A stretch of DNA of 41,350 nucleotides from Aquibacillus sediminis. GTDB lineage: Bacteria > Bacillota > Bacilli > Bacillales > Amphibacillaceae. The stretch lies in NCBI RefSeq assembly GCF_005870085.1, contig NZ_SZNM01000032.1:1-41350 (forward strand). The letters run 5' to 3'. This document shows positions 1-8,632 of this stretch, piece by piece; within the stretch, counting starts at the first letter, position 1; every line of letters starts with the position of its first letter. A model generated the notes under the pieces. The model was not told the origin of the DNA, searched no databases, and saw only the letters and a program-made list of their open reading frames with translations. Position numbers and translations under genes: made by a program.

Positions 1-50
1 GCCATTTATTACTTAAATATGAAACAACCAACTCTCCAAAATTCAATGCT

Positions 51-246
51 CACGAACAGCGGAGGAAATACACGGAGACTCCTATGGGAGGAATGGCCTA
101 GGTGAGACCCCGCAGTGAGGGACGAACGAGGAGGCTCATCAGCCACCCATGGAAAGCGTAGTGTTTTCCGCAGCGGCCTATTATCACTCGTCATATATAT
201 AGGAAATTGAAATTTACTGCGCAGTATATAGCAACTACGCATCAAA
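51..246 (+). repeat. Family A structured intergenic repeat, copy 1
   Basis: This is a GC-richer element just upstream of lytS. It shares blocks with two other copies at 8633-8905 (inverted) and 9022-9275. The shared blocks are CACGAACAGCG, GGAGACTCC, GTGAGACCCCGCAGTGAGG, CGAACGAGGAGGCTCA, GGAAAGCG and a tail resembling GCGCAGTATATAGC. GGAAATACAC at 64-73 can pair with GTGTTTTCC at 161-169 as an outer stem, and GGTGAG with CTCATC as an inner one. Elements with GGAGACTCC and GAGGAGGCT blocks are common between genes in Bacillaceae; their function is not known to me. The tail lies where the lytS promoter would be expected. Confidence 0.8.
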
Positions 247-286
247 AAACAATAATACAAAAGCAAAATATAGAGGAGCTAATTAG

Positions 287-2026
287 ATGCTTGTTCTACT
301 ATTAACCATGTTAGAGCGTTTGGGCATTATCGTGACGATTGCATTTGTCCTTACACGCTTTCGATTTCTACAAGATTTGATTTACCAAGACCGACTACGC
401 AAAAGCCAGCAACTTTCTGCGATTTTGTTTTTTGGACTATTTGGGATCATTGGCACATATTTAGGTGTGACACTAGATACCACGAGCATTTCCTTTGATC
501 GGGTCGTCACAAGCCTTACATCCGATGAAGCAATTGCCAATTCTAGAGTGATTGGCATTGTGATTGCTGGTCTTTTAGGTGGGTATAAAATGGGGATTGG
601 GGCTGGTTTGATTGCTGGTATTCATCGTTTTTCACTTGGTGGATTCACAGGCTTAGCATGCGGGTTAGCAACGATTGTTACCGGGCTTGTGTCTGGATTT
701 TTTTATCGAAAAAAGAAAACGATTAATTTAAAGGTTGCGTTTATGGTTGGCGCCCTTGCAGAAGGATTACAAATGCTCTTAATTATCGCCATTGCTAGAC
801 CACTAGAAAAAGCATGGACATTAGTCGAAATCATCGGGCTACCCATGATTATTGCCAATGGAGTTGGATCGGCATTGTTTCTTCTCATCATTAAAAATGT
901 CGTCAATGAACGAGAAAAGACCGGTGCCCTACAAGCACAAAAAACTTTACGAATTGCTGATCAAACGATTACCTATTTGCGAAAAGGTTTGCATAACCAT
1001 TCTGCACTCGCTGTTTGTAAAATCCTTTACCAAGAAATACAACCTAGTGCAGTTGCGATGACAAATAAGACACACATTTTAGCACATGTCGGACTAGCAG
1101 ATGACCATCACCGCGCAAATAACCACCTACAAACCGATATTACCCGTGAGGTCATCCAACATGGCAAACTTGTCGTTGCCAATAATGAAACAATTCACTG
1201 TACCAACACTTCTTGCCCATTGGGGGCTGCTGTCATTGCACCACTAAAACAAAGAGGACAAACAATTGGTACGATTAAGTTTTACTTTCGTAGTGAAAGA
1301 GAAATCACCAGTGTTGTTCGGGAGACTATTTCTGGATTAGGTATATTATTAAGTAATCAGTTGGAAGTAGCTGAAGCAGATCGTGCTTATCATCTAGCAA
1401 AAGAAGCGGAGATCAAAGCACTGCAAGCACAAATCAGTCCGCACTTTCTATTTAATTCATTAAACACAGTCGTCTCTTTAATTCGATTAGATCCAACCAA
1501 GGCGAGGAAACTGTTAATCTCTTTGTCTCACTTTTTACGACAAAATTTAACTGGAACAACAGCAGATAAAATCTCTTTAGAGCAAGAGGTCAAACATGTC
1601 CAAGCATACCTCACCATTGAACAAGCACGCTTTGTTGATAAGTTGTCAGTTACCTATGATATCGATGAGGCGTTGTTACAAACAAAAGTACCACCACTCA
1701 CCTTACAACCATTGGTAGAAAATGCACTCAAGCATGGGCTGAAACATAAACAGGAAGACTGCACCATCCACCTTTCCATTAAGCAGTATGAATCAGAGGT
1801 GGAGGTAATAATAGAAGATAATGGGAGTGGAATTGATCCAGCCCATCTCGAAGCACTTGGAATACAAAAAGTCCTATCAACAACAGGGACTGGACTTGGA
1901 CTCTACAATGTGAACCGTCGCTTAACCTTACTGTTCGGTAGTGATGCAGCACTTCAGATTGATAGTGTGCTAGATCAAGGAACAACGATTTCGTTACGAA
2001 TTCCAAAGACGGAGGGATACGCATGA
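287..2026 (+). CDS. lytS: LytS-family sensor histidine kinase
   Basis: This is a membrane sensor kinase of 579 residues, the usual LytS size. The first ~205 residues form about six hydrophobic segments of the 5TM-5TMR_LYT type, including the family motif N-S-R-x-I-G followed by a Gly-rich helix. A GAF-like region at ~220-365 carries the conserved CPLGA stretch. The dimerisation and phosphoacceptor segment has ISPHFLFNSLN with His386. The ATPase domain shows the N box (LVENALKHG), DNGSG and GTGLGLYNV. GAGGAG eight bases before the ATG sets the start. The stop overlaps the lytT start by four bases, so the two are translationally coupled. LytS relatives sense pyruvate or wall and membrane state. 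The nearby cstA-type gene favours a carbon-source role, as in E. coli BtsS; that is inference. Confidence 0.93.
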   Translation: MLVLLLTMLERLGIIVTIAFVLTRFRFLQDLIYQDRLRKSQQLSAILFFGLFGIIGTYLGVTLDTTSISFDRVVTSLTSDEAIANSRVIGIVIAGLLGGYKMGIGAGLIAGIHRFSLGGFTGLACGLATIVTGLVSGFFYRKKKTINLKVAFMVGALAEGLQMLLIIAIARPLEKAWTLVEIIGLPMIIANGVGSALFLLIIKNVVNEREKTGALQAQKTLRIADQTITYLRKGLHNHSALAVCKILYQEIQPSAVAMTNKTHILAHVGLADDHHRANNHLQTDITREVIQHGKLVVANNETIHCTNTSCPLGAAVIAPLKQRGQTIGTIKFYFRSEREITSVVRETISGLGILLSNQLEVAEADRAYHLAKEAEIKALQAQISPHFLFNSLNTVVSLIRLDPTKARKLLISLSHFLRQNLTGTTADKISLEQEVKHVQAYLTIEQARFVDKLSVTYDIDEALLQTKVPPLTLQPLVENALKHGLKHKQEDCTIHLSIKQYESEVEVIIEDNGSGIDPAHLEALGIQKVLSTTGTGLGLYNVNRRLTLLFGSDAALQIDSVLDQGTTISLRIPKTEGYA

Positions 2027-2766
2027 GCCACGTAATAAAAGCAGTAGTCGTTGATGATGAACGGTATGCACGTGATGAATTAAAACATCTGCTAGCTGAT
2101 TTTTCGTCGGTCCAAGTAGTGGCTGAGGCTGACACTGGTGAGGCAGCCATTATGAAAACATTGCAGCACCAACCAGATGTTGTGTTTTTAGATGTGGAAA
2201 TGCCCATAATGAACGGAATGGAAGCCGCAAAGTCATTATATGAATTGAAAAAGCCACCACTGATCGTGTTTGCGACGGCATATCCTCAATTTGCTGCCGA
2301 AGCATTTCGTTATCAAGCAATTGATTATTTATTAAAACCATATGATGAGGAACAATTACAGCAAACCATTCAGCGTTTAAAAGAGAAACTTGTACCAAAT
2401 ACAGCAATACAGGAGACAAAAGAGGTAACGATGCATCAAGCAAAACTAGCTGTCGAAGACGATGGAGAAATTATTTATCTATCACCTAGTGACATGTTTT
2501 ATATTTATCGTGAAGAAAAAGTCTCAAAAATTGTCACGAAAACTGGAACGTATACCGTCAAAACACCATTAAAAGCATTAGAAGAACGGCTGTTGCCTTT
2601 TTCTTTTTTCAGAATCCATAAAGGATATCTCATCAACCTAGACTATGTTACCAAGTTAAGCCCCTGGTTCAATGGTGCTTATCAACTCGAATTAAAAGGT
2701 TGTGACGAGAAACTATCCGTTAGTAGAAACTATGTTAAAACCCTTCGTAATAAATTGGAACTATAA
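2023..2766 (+). CDS. lytT: LytTR-family response regulator
   Basis: This is the partner of the upstream kinase, 247 residues. The receiver domain (1-120) has the acidic pair Asp11/Asp12, phosphoacceptor Asp57 in FLDVEMP, the switch Thr in FATAYP and the conserved Lys in LLKPYDEE. A LytTR DNA-binding domain fills ~140-245, with the typical FFRIHKGYLINL and VSRNYVKTL segments. Proteins of this class bind direct repeats of about 9 bp spaced two helical turns apart, upstream of a transporter gene. It ends close to a strong terminator, so lytST is a two-gene unit. Target genes are inferred; the nearest candidate is the CstA-like transporter at 4550. Confidence 0.92.
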   Translation: MSHVIKAVVVDDERYARDELKHLLADFSSVQVVAEADTGEAAIMKTLQHQPDVVFLDVEMPIMNGMEAAKSLYELKKPPLIVFATAYPQFAAEAFRYQAIDYLLKPYDEEQLQQTIQRLKEKLVPNTAIQETKEVTMHQAKLAVEDDGEIIYLSPSDMFYIYREEKVSKIVTKTGTYTVKTPLKALEERLLPFSFFRIHKGYLINLDYVTKLSPWFNGAYQLELKGCDEKLSVSRNYVKTLRNKLEL

Positions 2767-2910
2767 AGAACAGAGGGGAGTTGTGGGGAAAACTTTTGTA
2801 GAAAGTATGGGCTATTATAGTAGTGGGCTTCCATTATAACTTTACGTTTGTTTCGAAGCATTTCAAAAGGATTATAATAATACAATTTCACTCCACCTTT
2901 CGAAATATAG

Positions 2911-2942
2911 AAAAGCCACCCAAAAATGGAGTGGCTTTCTTG
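2911..2942 (+). terminator. Rho-independent terminator of lytST
   Basis: AAAGCCAC at 2912-2919 pairs with GTGGCTTT at 2931-2938, closing a short loop. The run of T is short. It lies about 145 bases after the lytT stop. Confidence 0.75.
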
Positions 2943-2979
2943 ACAATAAGCATATCCTGCTATCTGTGGCTCTTATAAA

Positions 2980-3160
2980 TTAAAACTTCACTCAGTGGGG
3001 GGGATTTATGCTCTTCCCCCACTGAGTGTTAGTATCAAAGGGAGACCCGAAGGCCCTTAAACCAATCGGGGTGAAAGCGAAAGTTCACTCCCACTTAAAC
3101 ATTTCCATTTCCTATCATGTTTTGAAGAGGGGTGCTTACGGACGGTTACACTGAGATAAA
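2980..3160. repeat. Family B palindromic element, copy 1 (near full length)
   Basis: It opens with a perfect 13-bp hairpin: CACTCAGTGGGGG at 2989-3001 pairs with CCCCCACTGAGTG at 3016-3028. Next come GTTAGTATCA, an AATCGGGGTGAA...TTCACTCC pairing, a TTTTGAAG block, and a closing GGACGGTTACACTGAGATAAA-like end. The same order of blocks is present at 33885-34040, so the element is about 170 bp with distinct ends. Partial copies occur at 7276, 27134, 31945 and 40640. Confidence 0.75.
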
Positions 3161-3270
3161 ATATCACTTCCTTAAATGGAAGTGATTCATCCTTTACTGA
3201 AAGTTATTTCTAAACGATAAAAGAAACACTATTTTATTCTGTCGATAAATGTTATTATATAAATAAAAAA

Positions 3271-3442
3271 ACTACTGGAGTTGGCAGTTCAGTTGATTAG
3301 GTTCGACTGATTTCACGCATCACCTGGATGAGTTACTCTCAAGTCTAATATGAAGTTCGCACTACCAGAGTGAGAACTTAGTATTATATGTGAATATTAC
3401 CTAATAATTCTTTCTTTGTCACCCCCCTGAGGAGTGGCGTAA
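3271..3442 (+). ncRNA. Structured leader, candidate DUF3800-motif RNA
   Basis: This stretch runs up to the DUF3800 start codon and folds strongly by eye. A first hairpin pairs TCAGTTG (3289-3295) with CGACTGA (3304-3310), with one G-U pair and an 8-base loop. A second, larger hairpin spans 3346-3386 in three stacked helices: TAATAT/GTATTA, AAGTTC/GAACTT and CACT/AGTG. Each step is separated by a single G-A mismatch (3352/3380 and 3359/3373). A final small CAC...GTG hairpin at 3420-3437 would cover the GAGGAG ribosome site. From established knowledge, several 'DUF3800' RNA motifs were described by comparative genomics next to DUF3800 genes. I cannot say which of those this is, or whether it is a new class. 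Confidence 0.6.
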
Positions 3443-4243
3443 ATGTTATTGCAAAAGGAAAATATAAAAGTATTTTTTGATGAAAGCGGGAAACGAAAGA
3501 ATAAACCAAATCTTATGGGAGCCATTTCGGTACCTTCCTCCATTTATTCCTTGCCAGAAATAGAGTTATTATCCCAAAAGCTTAGAGATGGTCAAATGAA
3601 GCTTCATTGGCATGATGTTACTGGTAAATCTGAATATCGTGATAACATTATGAGGTCTTTGAAGGCTATTATAAAGTATCAACATTTAATTAAATTCAAC
3701 GTTATCCATTATAACTTTACAGCGTTAGCGAATAGAAGAGACTTTGGGGAAGACCTTATCGAAAAAATGATTTATACAAAATTTCCAGAAAGAATTATTT
3801 ATGGTTTACTAAGAGGCTACGGTCGAAGCATTGATGTAATTACGGATATATATATTGAGGAATCTACAGAGTATGCCTCTTTCGAATTAAATAAGTTAAT
3901 CAAAGAACAACTTAACATCCAATCCTTATATCGTGGAGAAAATTATTATGTTTCTTCTAGTCAACTAGTACCTAAAGGAGAAGAAATCGGTGTAGAAGTT
4001 ACAGATCTCCTTTTAGGTGTCATGAGAAATATACTTGAAAATAAACCAAATGAAACATCAAAAGGATATGCTATTAGAAATGAAGTGATTATTGAATTAT
4101 TGCAAGATGAAAATTTTTATAATTTTATCAGTAGTATTAAATATTTCGAGTGGACAAATACAAAAGAACTTACAGAAATTGATTTTAACGATTATTTGCA
4201 ATTGTTTATTTCTAAACATTTGAAGCGAAATCCCTCCAAATGA
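3443..4243 (+). CDS. DUF3800 domain protein
   Basis: This is a 266-residue soluble protein of the DUF3800 family. The hallmark N-terminal F-x-D-E-S-G motif is present (Asp13, Glu14, Ser15). A central acidic strand reads DIYIEES, and the late motif EVTDLLLGV corresponds to the family's Q-x-A-D-L-x-A-G element. Acidic residues at these spacings are compatible with a metal-dependent, RNase H-like nuclease, but the family's activity is not established to my knowledge. GGAG lies eight bases before the ATG. The gene is more AT-rich than lytST and cstA, and it sits alone between them, flanked by repeats and preceded by a structured leader. This suggests a mobile or accessory cassette, possibly of defence or toxin type. 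Confidence 0.82.
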   Translation: MLLQKENIKVFFDESGKRKNKPNLMGAISVPSSIYSLPEIELLSQKLRDGQMKLHWHDVTGKSEYRDNIMRSLKAIIKYQHLIKFNVIHYNFTALANRRDFGEDLIEKMIYTKFPERIIYGLLRGYGRSIDVITDIYIEESTEYASFELNKLIKEQLNIQSLYRGENYYVSSSQLVPKGEEIGVEVTDLLLGVMRNILENKPNETSKGYAIRNEVIIELLQDENFYNFISSIKYFEWTNTKELTEIDFNDYLQLFISKHLKRNPSK

Positions 4244-4297
4244 GCACATTTGGAACAATCTCCAGGATAGATGTGCACGTTTTCTTAATACAACTAT
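4243..4297 (-). repeat. Single diverged unit related to array E
   Basis: On the minus strand this reads TTAAGAAAACGTGCACATCT followed by CCTGGAGATT. It closely follows the units at 26865-27040 (TTAAGAAACGTGCACATTT, then TGRGATTTCGACTC). It abuts the DUF3800 stop codon. Confidence 0.6.
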
Positions 4298-4549
4298 TTC
4301 AAATGAATGCTATTTTCCCCCTTCACAGTTTCTATCTATATGTTAACATTCAGATTAAAGAGGAACCGAACAAGCTCCAGTGATGACAGGTACACTATGA
4401 AATGAACATCTTCATTAATGCAAGTCAGTCTTCAAACTTAGCATCTTAACCTCCATTTTAGGCATGTTAATCCAAATTTCACATAATAGACACATTTACA
4501 CTTATAATCTATGTATACGCTTACAACATTTCTTATAGGGGGTTAAGAT
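4298..4549. other. Intergenic region upstream of the CstA-like gene
   Basis: I see no gene here. A possible promoter is TTCACA (4478-4483) with TATAAT (4503-4508); the spacer is long at 19 bases, as often seen where an activator is needed. Two direct repeats, TACACTTA (4497-4504) and TACGCTTA (4516-4523), start 19 bases apart. That is roughly the spacing LytTR regulators use, but they overlap the -10, so an activator role is doubtful. Confidence 0.35.
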
Positions 4550-6001
4550 ATGTATACGTTTTTAGCTGGGATTGTCTTATTAATCGTTGGATACTTTACG
4601 TACGGTAAATTTGTGGAGAAAGTATTTGGGGTCAACGAAACTCGTGCAACACCTGCATATACGAGCCAAGATAATGTCGACTACTTACCAATGAATACAA
4701 AGCGAAACTCATTAATTCAATTGTTGAACATCGCTGGGGTTGGACCAATCTTCGGACCAATAATGGGAGCGCTTTACGGACCTGTCGCCTTTTTATGGAT
4801 CGTATTTGGTTGTATTTTTGCTGGTGCGGTGCATGATTATTTAACAGGAATGATTTCGATCCGTAATCGCGGAGCCCACCTACCAGAACTTGCTGGCAAG
4901 TTTTTAGGAAAAGTAATGAAACACGTTGTGAACGGTTTCTCGGTGTTACTACTTTTACTTGTGGGAACTGTTTTTGTTACCGCTCCAGCTGAACTACTAT
5001 TTAACTTAACAAGCAGCTGGACAACAATGGGACTAATCATTGGAGCTATTTTTGTTTATTATACATTAGCAACTCTACTTCCGATTGATAAAATTATCGG
5101 ACGCTTCTATCCAATCTTTGGAGCTTTATTATTAATTAGTGCGATCGGTGTCGGAATTAAACTTGTTATTTCTGGAGCACCAATTCCAGAAGTTACACTA
5201 GCAAACTTCCACCCAGAGAGCGCACCAATCTTTCCATTATTATTCTTAACGATTTCTTGTGGTGCATTATCCGGGTTCCATGCGACCCAAACACCGATTA
5301 TTTCGCGTACCACCCAAGGGGAAAATCAAGGACGGAAAATTTTCTATGGCATGATGATTGCAGAAGGTGTGATCGCTATGATTTGGGCGGCCGCTGCCAT
5401 GAGTTTATTCAATGGTCCAACAGGTTTAAATGAAATTCTTGCTGCCGGCGGACCTGCGGCTGTGGTCAGTGAAGCCTCTACCCTTATGTTAGGAGCAGTT
5501 GGGGGAACACTTGCTATTTTAGGTGTTATTGTTCTACCAATTACTTCTGGTGATACGGCATTTCGTAGTGCACGTATGATCATCGCTGATTACTTTAACT
5601 TTTCACAGAAAAAAACATACAATCGTTTATTAGTCGCCTTGCCGTTATTCGTACTGTCGATTGGGTTAACACAAATTGATTTCAACTTATTATGGCGCTA
5701 CTTCTCATGGGCAAACCAATCAACAGCCGTTATCGCACTATTTGTCGGTGCCATGTACTTGTTCGTTGCCAAAAAGAACTACTGGATTTCGCTTATTCCA
5801 GGGATCTTCATGCTAATGGCAACGACAACCTACATTTTAAATGCACCAATTGGCTTTGGTCTTGAGATGAACATCTCTTACATTGGTGCAGCTATTGTGA
5901 CAATCATTCTTGTCGCAGTTTTCTTTAACGCAGCCAAAAAATCTCGCTATAACCAGATTCCACTTGAAGAAGATATCTCTGACTGGAATAACGTAGCGTA
6001 A
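4550..6001 (+). CDS. cstA: CstA-family carbon starvation transporter
   Basis: This is a polytopic inner-membrane protein of 483 residues with ~12-13 hydrophobic segments. Family features are the N-terminal YGKFVEKVFG, D-N-V-D-Y-L-P near residue 43, and the long conserved block N-I-A-G-V-G-P-I-F-G-P-I-M-G-A. A-G-A-V-H-D-Y and SGFHATQTP follow. It belongs to the short CstA/BtsT type; E. coli CstA is about 700 residues. Members import pyruvate by proton symport or are linked to peptide uptake in starvation. GGGGGT lies just upstream of the ATG. In E. coli the LytS-type kinase BtsS controls the paralogue BtsT, so lytST upstream fits a pyruvate-responsive unit. The substrate is inferred. Confidence 0.9.
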   Translation: MYTFLAGIVLLIVGYFTYGKFVEKVFGVNETRATPAYTSQDNVDYLPMNTKRNSLIQLLNIAGVGPIFGPIMGALYGPVAFLWIVFGCIFAGAVHDYLTGMISIRNRGAHLPELAGKFLGKVMKHVVNGFSVLLLLLVGTVFVTAPAELLFNLTSSWTTMGLIIGAIFVYYTLATLLPIDKIIGRFYPIFGALLLISAIGVGIKLVISGAPIPEVTLANFHPESAPIFPLLFLTISCGALSGFHATQTPIISRTTQGENQGRKIFYGMMIAEGVIAMIWAAAAMSLFNGPTGLNEILAAGGPAAVVSEASTLMLGAVGGTLAILGVIVLPITSGDTAFRSARMIIADYFNFSQKKTYNRLLVALPLFVLSIGLTQIDFNLLWRYFSWANQSTAVIALFVGAMYLFVAKKNYWISLIPGIFMLMATTTYILNAPIGFGLEMNISYIGAAIVTIILVAVFFNAAKKSRYNQIPLEEDISDWNNVA

Positions 6002-6054
6002 CGATAGATCTGAACGTAATAGTGTTTAAGTTCATAGATTGATGATTAGGACTC

Positions 6055-6088
6055 AAAAAATGCTCAGAAACTTCTGAGCATTTTTCTT
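6055..6088 (+). terminator. Rho-independent terminator of cstA
   Basis: TGCTCAG (6061-6067) pairs with CTGAGCA (6074-6080), followed by TTTTTCTTT. It lies about 60 bases after the cstA stop. Confidence 0.9.
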
Positions 6089-6167
6089 TATGCATCCTGT
6101 AGTACCAAAACATTCCTTATCCATTTAAGAAAACTTTTACCAATTAAGAAATCACCGCTGATAATGG

Positions 6168-6195
6168 TTGAGTATATATAAGATTATGTTATAAT
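6168..6195 (+). promoter_or_regulatory. SigA-type promoter of the EamA transporter
   Basis: TTGAGT (6168-6173) and TATAAT (6190-6195) are separated by 16 bases. The ATG follows after about 95 bases. Confidence 0.6.
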
Positions 6196-6291
6196 TTCTG
6201 TACTTCAACCTATACCATATAATTTTTACTGGCTTAGCACGAAGCTATAATACGGAAACCTTTAAAAATAGAGAGAAAAGAAGGTGAAAGT

Positions 6292-7248
6292 ATGAAGAAT
6301 TATATTTCCTACATCATTACGATTTTAGGGGCAAGCTTTTGGGGATTAACGGGATTATTTGTAGAATCTTTGAATGCTCATGGTTTTACAGCATGGGAGA
6401 TTGTGAGTTTGCGACTAACCAGTTCAACGATTATTCTGATCGTTTTCATGAGCTTGTTCTCGCGGAAACATCTCCGAATAAAACTGAAACACCTCCCCTA
6501 TTTTGTCGGCCTAGGGGTTGGAAGTATTGTCATCTTTAATTGGCTATACTTCACCGTGATGGAACAAACCTCGTTATCCATTGCCGTCGTCTTACTGTAC
6601 ACATCTCCTGTTTTTGTTGCGATTCTATCAAAAGTAGTTTTTAAAGAACGGATCACGAAAAAAAAGCTCATTTCACTTCTATTCACACTCGTCGGATGTT
6701 CACTCGTTATTAAGTTAATACCACTAGGCAATGTCTCCGTTCCGTTTATCAGTATTTTATTAGGATTACTATCCGCCTTTTTCTGTGCACTTTATAGTAT
6801 TATCGGTAAGTTTGTTAGTTGGCATTATAACTTTTTAACGATTACTACCTATGCTTTGCTAACAGGCAGTTTATTCATTTTCCCTACAAGTGGATTATGG
6901 AATAAATTAGATGCTTTCCAATCGGTAGATGTTTGGATTAATATATTCGGCATTTCTGTGATATCGACGATACTCGCCTATACCTTGTATACATTTGGGT
7001 TAGCCTACATTGAATCTAGTAAAGCTGCCATCTTGGGGGCAATGGAACCAATTGTCGCCGTTTTAGTTGGTGTATTCGTGTTTGGAGATTCGTTGACCAC
7101 CTTACAGGTTATGGGAATTATTCTCGTCATCACTTCCGCCTTTCTAACCGTCTTACACAAACAAAGAAAGATTCAGATTAAAGGTGGAAGGTTTAAATGG
7201 AGAAAATTGCTATCGAATGTCATTAAAAAAGATACCTCGGGATATTGA
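6292..7248 (+). CDS. EamA/DMT-family transporter
   Basis: This is a drug/metabolite-superfamily permease of 318 residues with ten predicted membrane segments, arranged as two EamA repeats of about 140 residues. The first contains GASFWGLTGLF and the end-of-repeat motif SIAVVLLYTSPVFVAI. The second repeats this with ESSKAAILGAMEPIVAVLVGV. The family usually exports or imports amino acids, nucleosides or similar metabolites; the substrate cannot be read from sequence. AAGAAGGTGA precedes the ATG. The last ~30 residues are a basic cytoplasmic tail. It is a single-gene unit with its own promoter. A family B repeat separates it from the shared terminator at 7359. Confidence 0.9.
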   Translation: MKNYISYIITILGASFWGLTGLFVESLNAHGFTAWEIVSLRLTSSTIILIVFMSLFSRKHLRIKLKHLPYFVGLGVGSIVIFNWLYFTVMEQTSLSIAVVLLYTSPVFVAILSKVVFKERITKKKLISLLFTLVGCSLVIKLIPLGNVSVPFISILLGLLSAFFCALYSIIGKFVSWHYNFLTITTYALLTGSLFIFPTSGLWNKLDAFQSVDVWINIFGISVISTILAYTLYTFGLAYIESSKAAILGAMEPIVAVLVGVFVFGDSLTTLQVMGIILVITSAFLTVLHKQRKIQIKGGRFKWRKLLSNVIKKDTSGY

Positions 7249-7275
7249 TGAGCTATTACTGCTAATAGATCAGAC

Positions 7276-7340
7276 TATAAAGTGAAGCTTCACTTAGTGG
7301 GGGGGGATTTGCTCTCCCCCACTTACTGTTAGTACCACAA
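7276..7340. repeat. Family B palindromic element, copy 2 (left part)
   Basis: It shows ATAAAGTGAAGCTTCAC, then AGTGGGGG pairing with CCCCCACT, then GTTAGTACCA. Only the hairpin end of the element is present. Confidence 0.7.
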
Positions 7341-7358
7341 GAAAAGACCCAAATAGAA

Positions 7359-7395
7359 ATAGCATACCAATTCAATAGCTGGTATGCTATTTCCC
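7359..7395. terminator. Bidirectional terminator between the DMT gene and ald
   Basis: ATAGCATACCA (7359-7369) and TGGTATGCTAT (7381-7391) form a perfect 11-bp stem. A-rich and T-rich flanks allow use by both convergent genes. Confidence 0.75.
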
Positions 7396-7449
7396 TTATT
7401 TATTAGATTGTTCCTCCATAACACTCACATCTACTGAAGTTTATTCTAG

Positions 7450-8580
7450 TTATTTTCTTATTGATACTTTTGGAGTACTCTCAATAGATTGATAGCTATA
7501 TCCATGTGCTTTGGCCACCGCTTGATGTGTTACTTTTCCAGCTATCGTGTTAACACCTTTAGCGATGGCGGCACTGTTTTCAATCGCTTTTTGATAGCCT
7601 TGGTTTGCTAGTTTCAATGCATAAGGCGTTGTCACATTGGTTAGACCAATTGTCGATGTTTTTGGTACAGCACCAGGCATATTAGCAACAGCATAATGAA
7701 CAACACCGTATTTTTCATAGGTTGGATCATCATGTGTGGTAATATGATCGGTCGTTTCAAAAATACCACCTTGATCAATAGCAACATCTACAATAACCGA
7801 TCCAGTTGGCATGTCTTGCACCATTTCTGTCGTAACCAGTTTCGGCGCTTTAGCCCCTGGTAATAAGACAGCACCAATCACAAGATCCGACTCTTTTAGT
7901 GCATTGGCAATGTTCAATGGATTCGACATCAATGTATTAATTGAACGACCAAACAAGTCATCTAATTCTCTTAAACGGTTAGGATTCACATCGATTATGG
8001 TCACATCAGCACCGAAACCTGTTGCAATTTTTGCTGCGTTAGTACCAACAATACCCCCGCCAATAACGGTAACCTTTCCGCGTGATACACCAGGAATCCC
8101 ACCAAGTAACACGCCTTTGCCACCTTTTGTCTTTTCTAAAAATTGCGCACCAATTTGAGCAGCCATGCGACCTGCTACTTCACTCATTGGTGTTAATAAT
8201 GGTAAAGAGCCATCTTGTGATTGAATGGTTTCATAAGCAATTGCAACCACTTTATTTTCAACCAGAGCTTCCGTCAATTCTGGTTCAGCCGCTAAATGTA
8301 AATACGTAAACAAAATCAAGCCTTCATAAAAATAACGGTACTCTTCTGGCAATGGTTCTTTTACTTTCATAACCATTTCATTGCTCCACGCTTCAGCAGC
8401 AGTTTCGACAATGCTAGCCCCTGCTTGCTTATATTCCTCGTCGGCAAAACCAGAATTCATACCTGCTTTTGACTGTACATAAACTTGGTGACCCGCTGTC
8501 ACTAATTCATTTACACCAGCTGGAGACATGGCCACACGATTTTCATTATTTTTAATCTCCTTAGGTACCCCAATCCTCAT
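7450..8580 (-). CDS. ald: Alanine dehydrogenase
   Basis: This enzyme reversibly converts L-alanine, water and NAD+ to pyruvate, ammonium and NADH. It is 376 residues from the start [17 protein letters not shown], which matches the family (~370-378). An in-frame ATG seven codons earlier (8601) is less likely, because AAGGAGG lies eight bases before the ATG at 8580. The N-terminal substrate domain carries VKVKEP. The Rossmann fold shows [13 protein letters not shown] and VTIIDVN, followed by DVAIDQGG. The gene lies downstream of, and on the same strand as, an aminotransferase likely to consume pyruvate and release alanine. Ald would regenerate the pyruvate; the coupling is inferred. Confidence 0.97.
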   Translation of the reverse strand: MRIGVPKEIKNNENRVAMSPAGVNELVTAGHQVYVQSKAGMNSGFADEEYKQAGASIVETAAEAWSNEMVMKVKEPLPEEYRYFYEGLILFTYLHLAAEPELTEALVENKVVAIAYETIQSQDGSLPLLTPMSEVAGRMAAQIGAQFLEKTKGGKGVLLGGIPGVSRGKVTVIGGGIVGTNAAKIATGFGADVTIIDVNPNRLRELDDLFGRSINTLMSNPLNIANALKESDLVIGAVLLPGAKAPKLVTTEMVQDMPTGSVIVDVAIDQGGIFETTDHITTHDDPTYEKYGVVHYAVANMPGAVPKTSTIGLTNVTTPYALKLANQGYQKAIENSAAIAKGVNTIAGKVTHQAVAKAHGYSYQSIESTPKVSIRK

Positions 8581-8632
8581 CGTTTTCCCCTCCTTGTTCA
8601 TACTTTGATTAATTTATTTTTGCTATATTATT

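Noticed and set aside
9-266. Minus-strand frame of 85 codons at the left edge, and short frames on both strands at 8653-8846
   Set aside because: They lie in family A repeats, lack ribosome sites and have low-complexity or arginine/proline-rich translations.
2782-2880. Possible small gene after lytT starting at a GAGGGGAG site
   Set aside because: Frames after this site are short and have no recognisable features; nothing beyond the purine-rich stretch supports translation.
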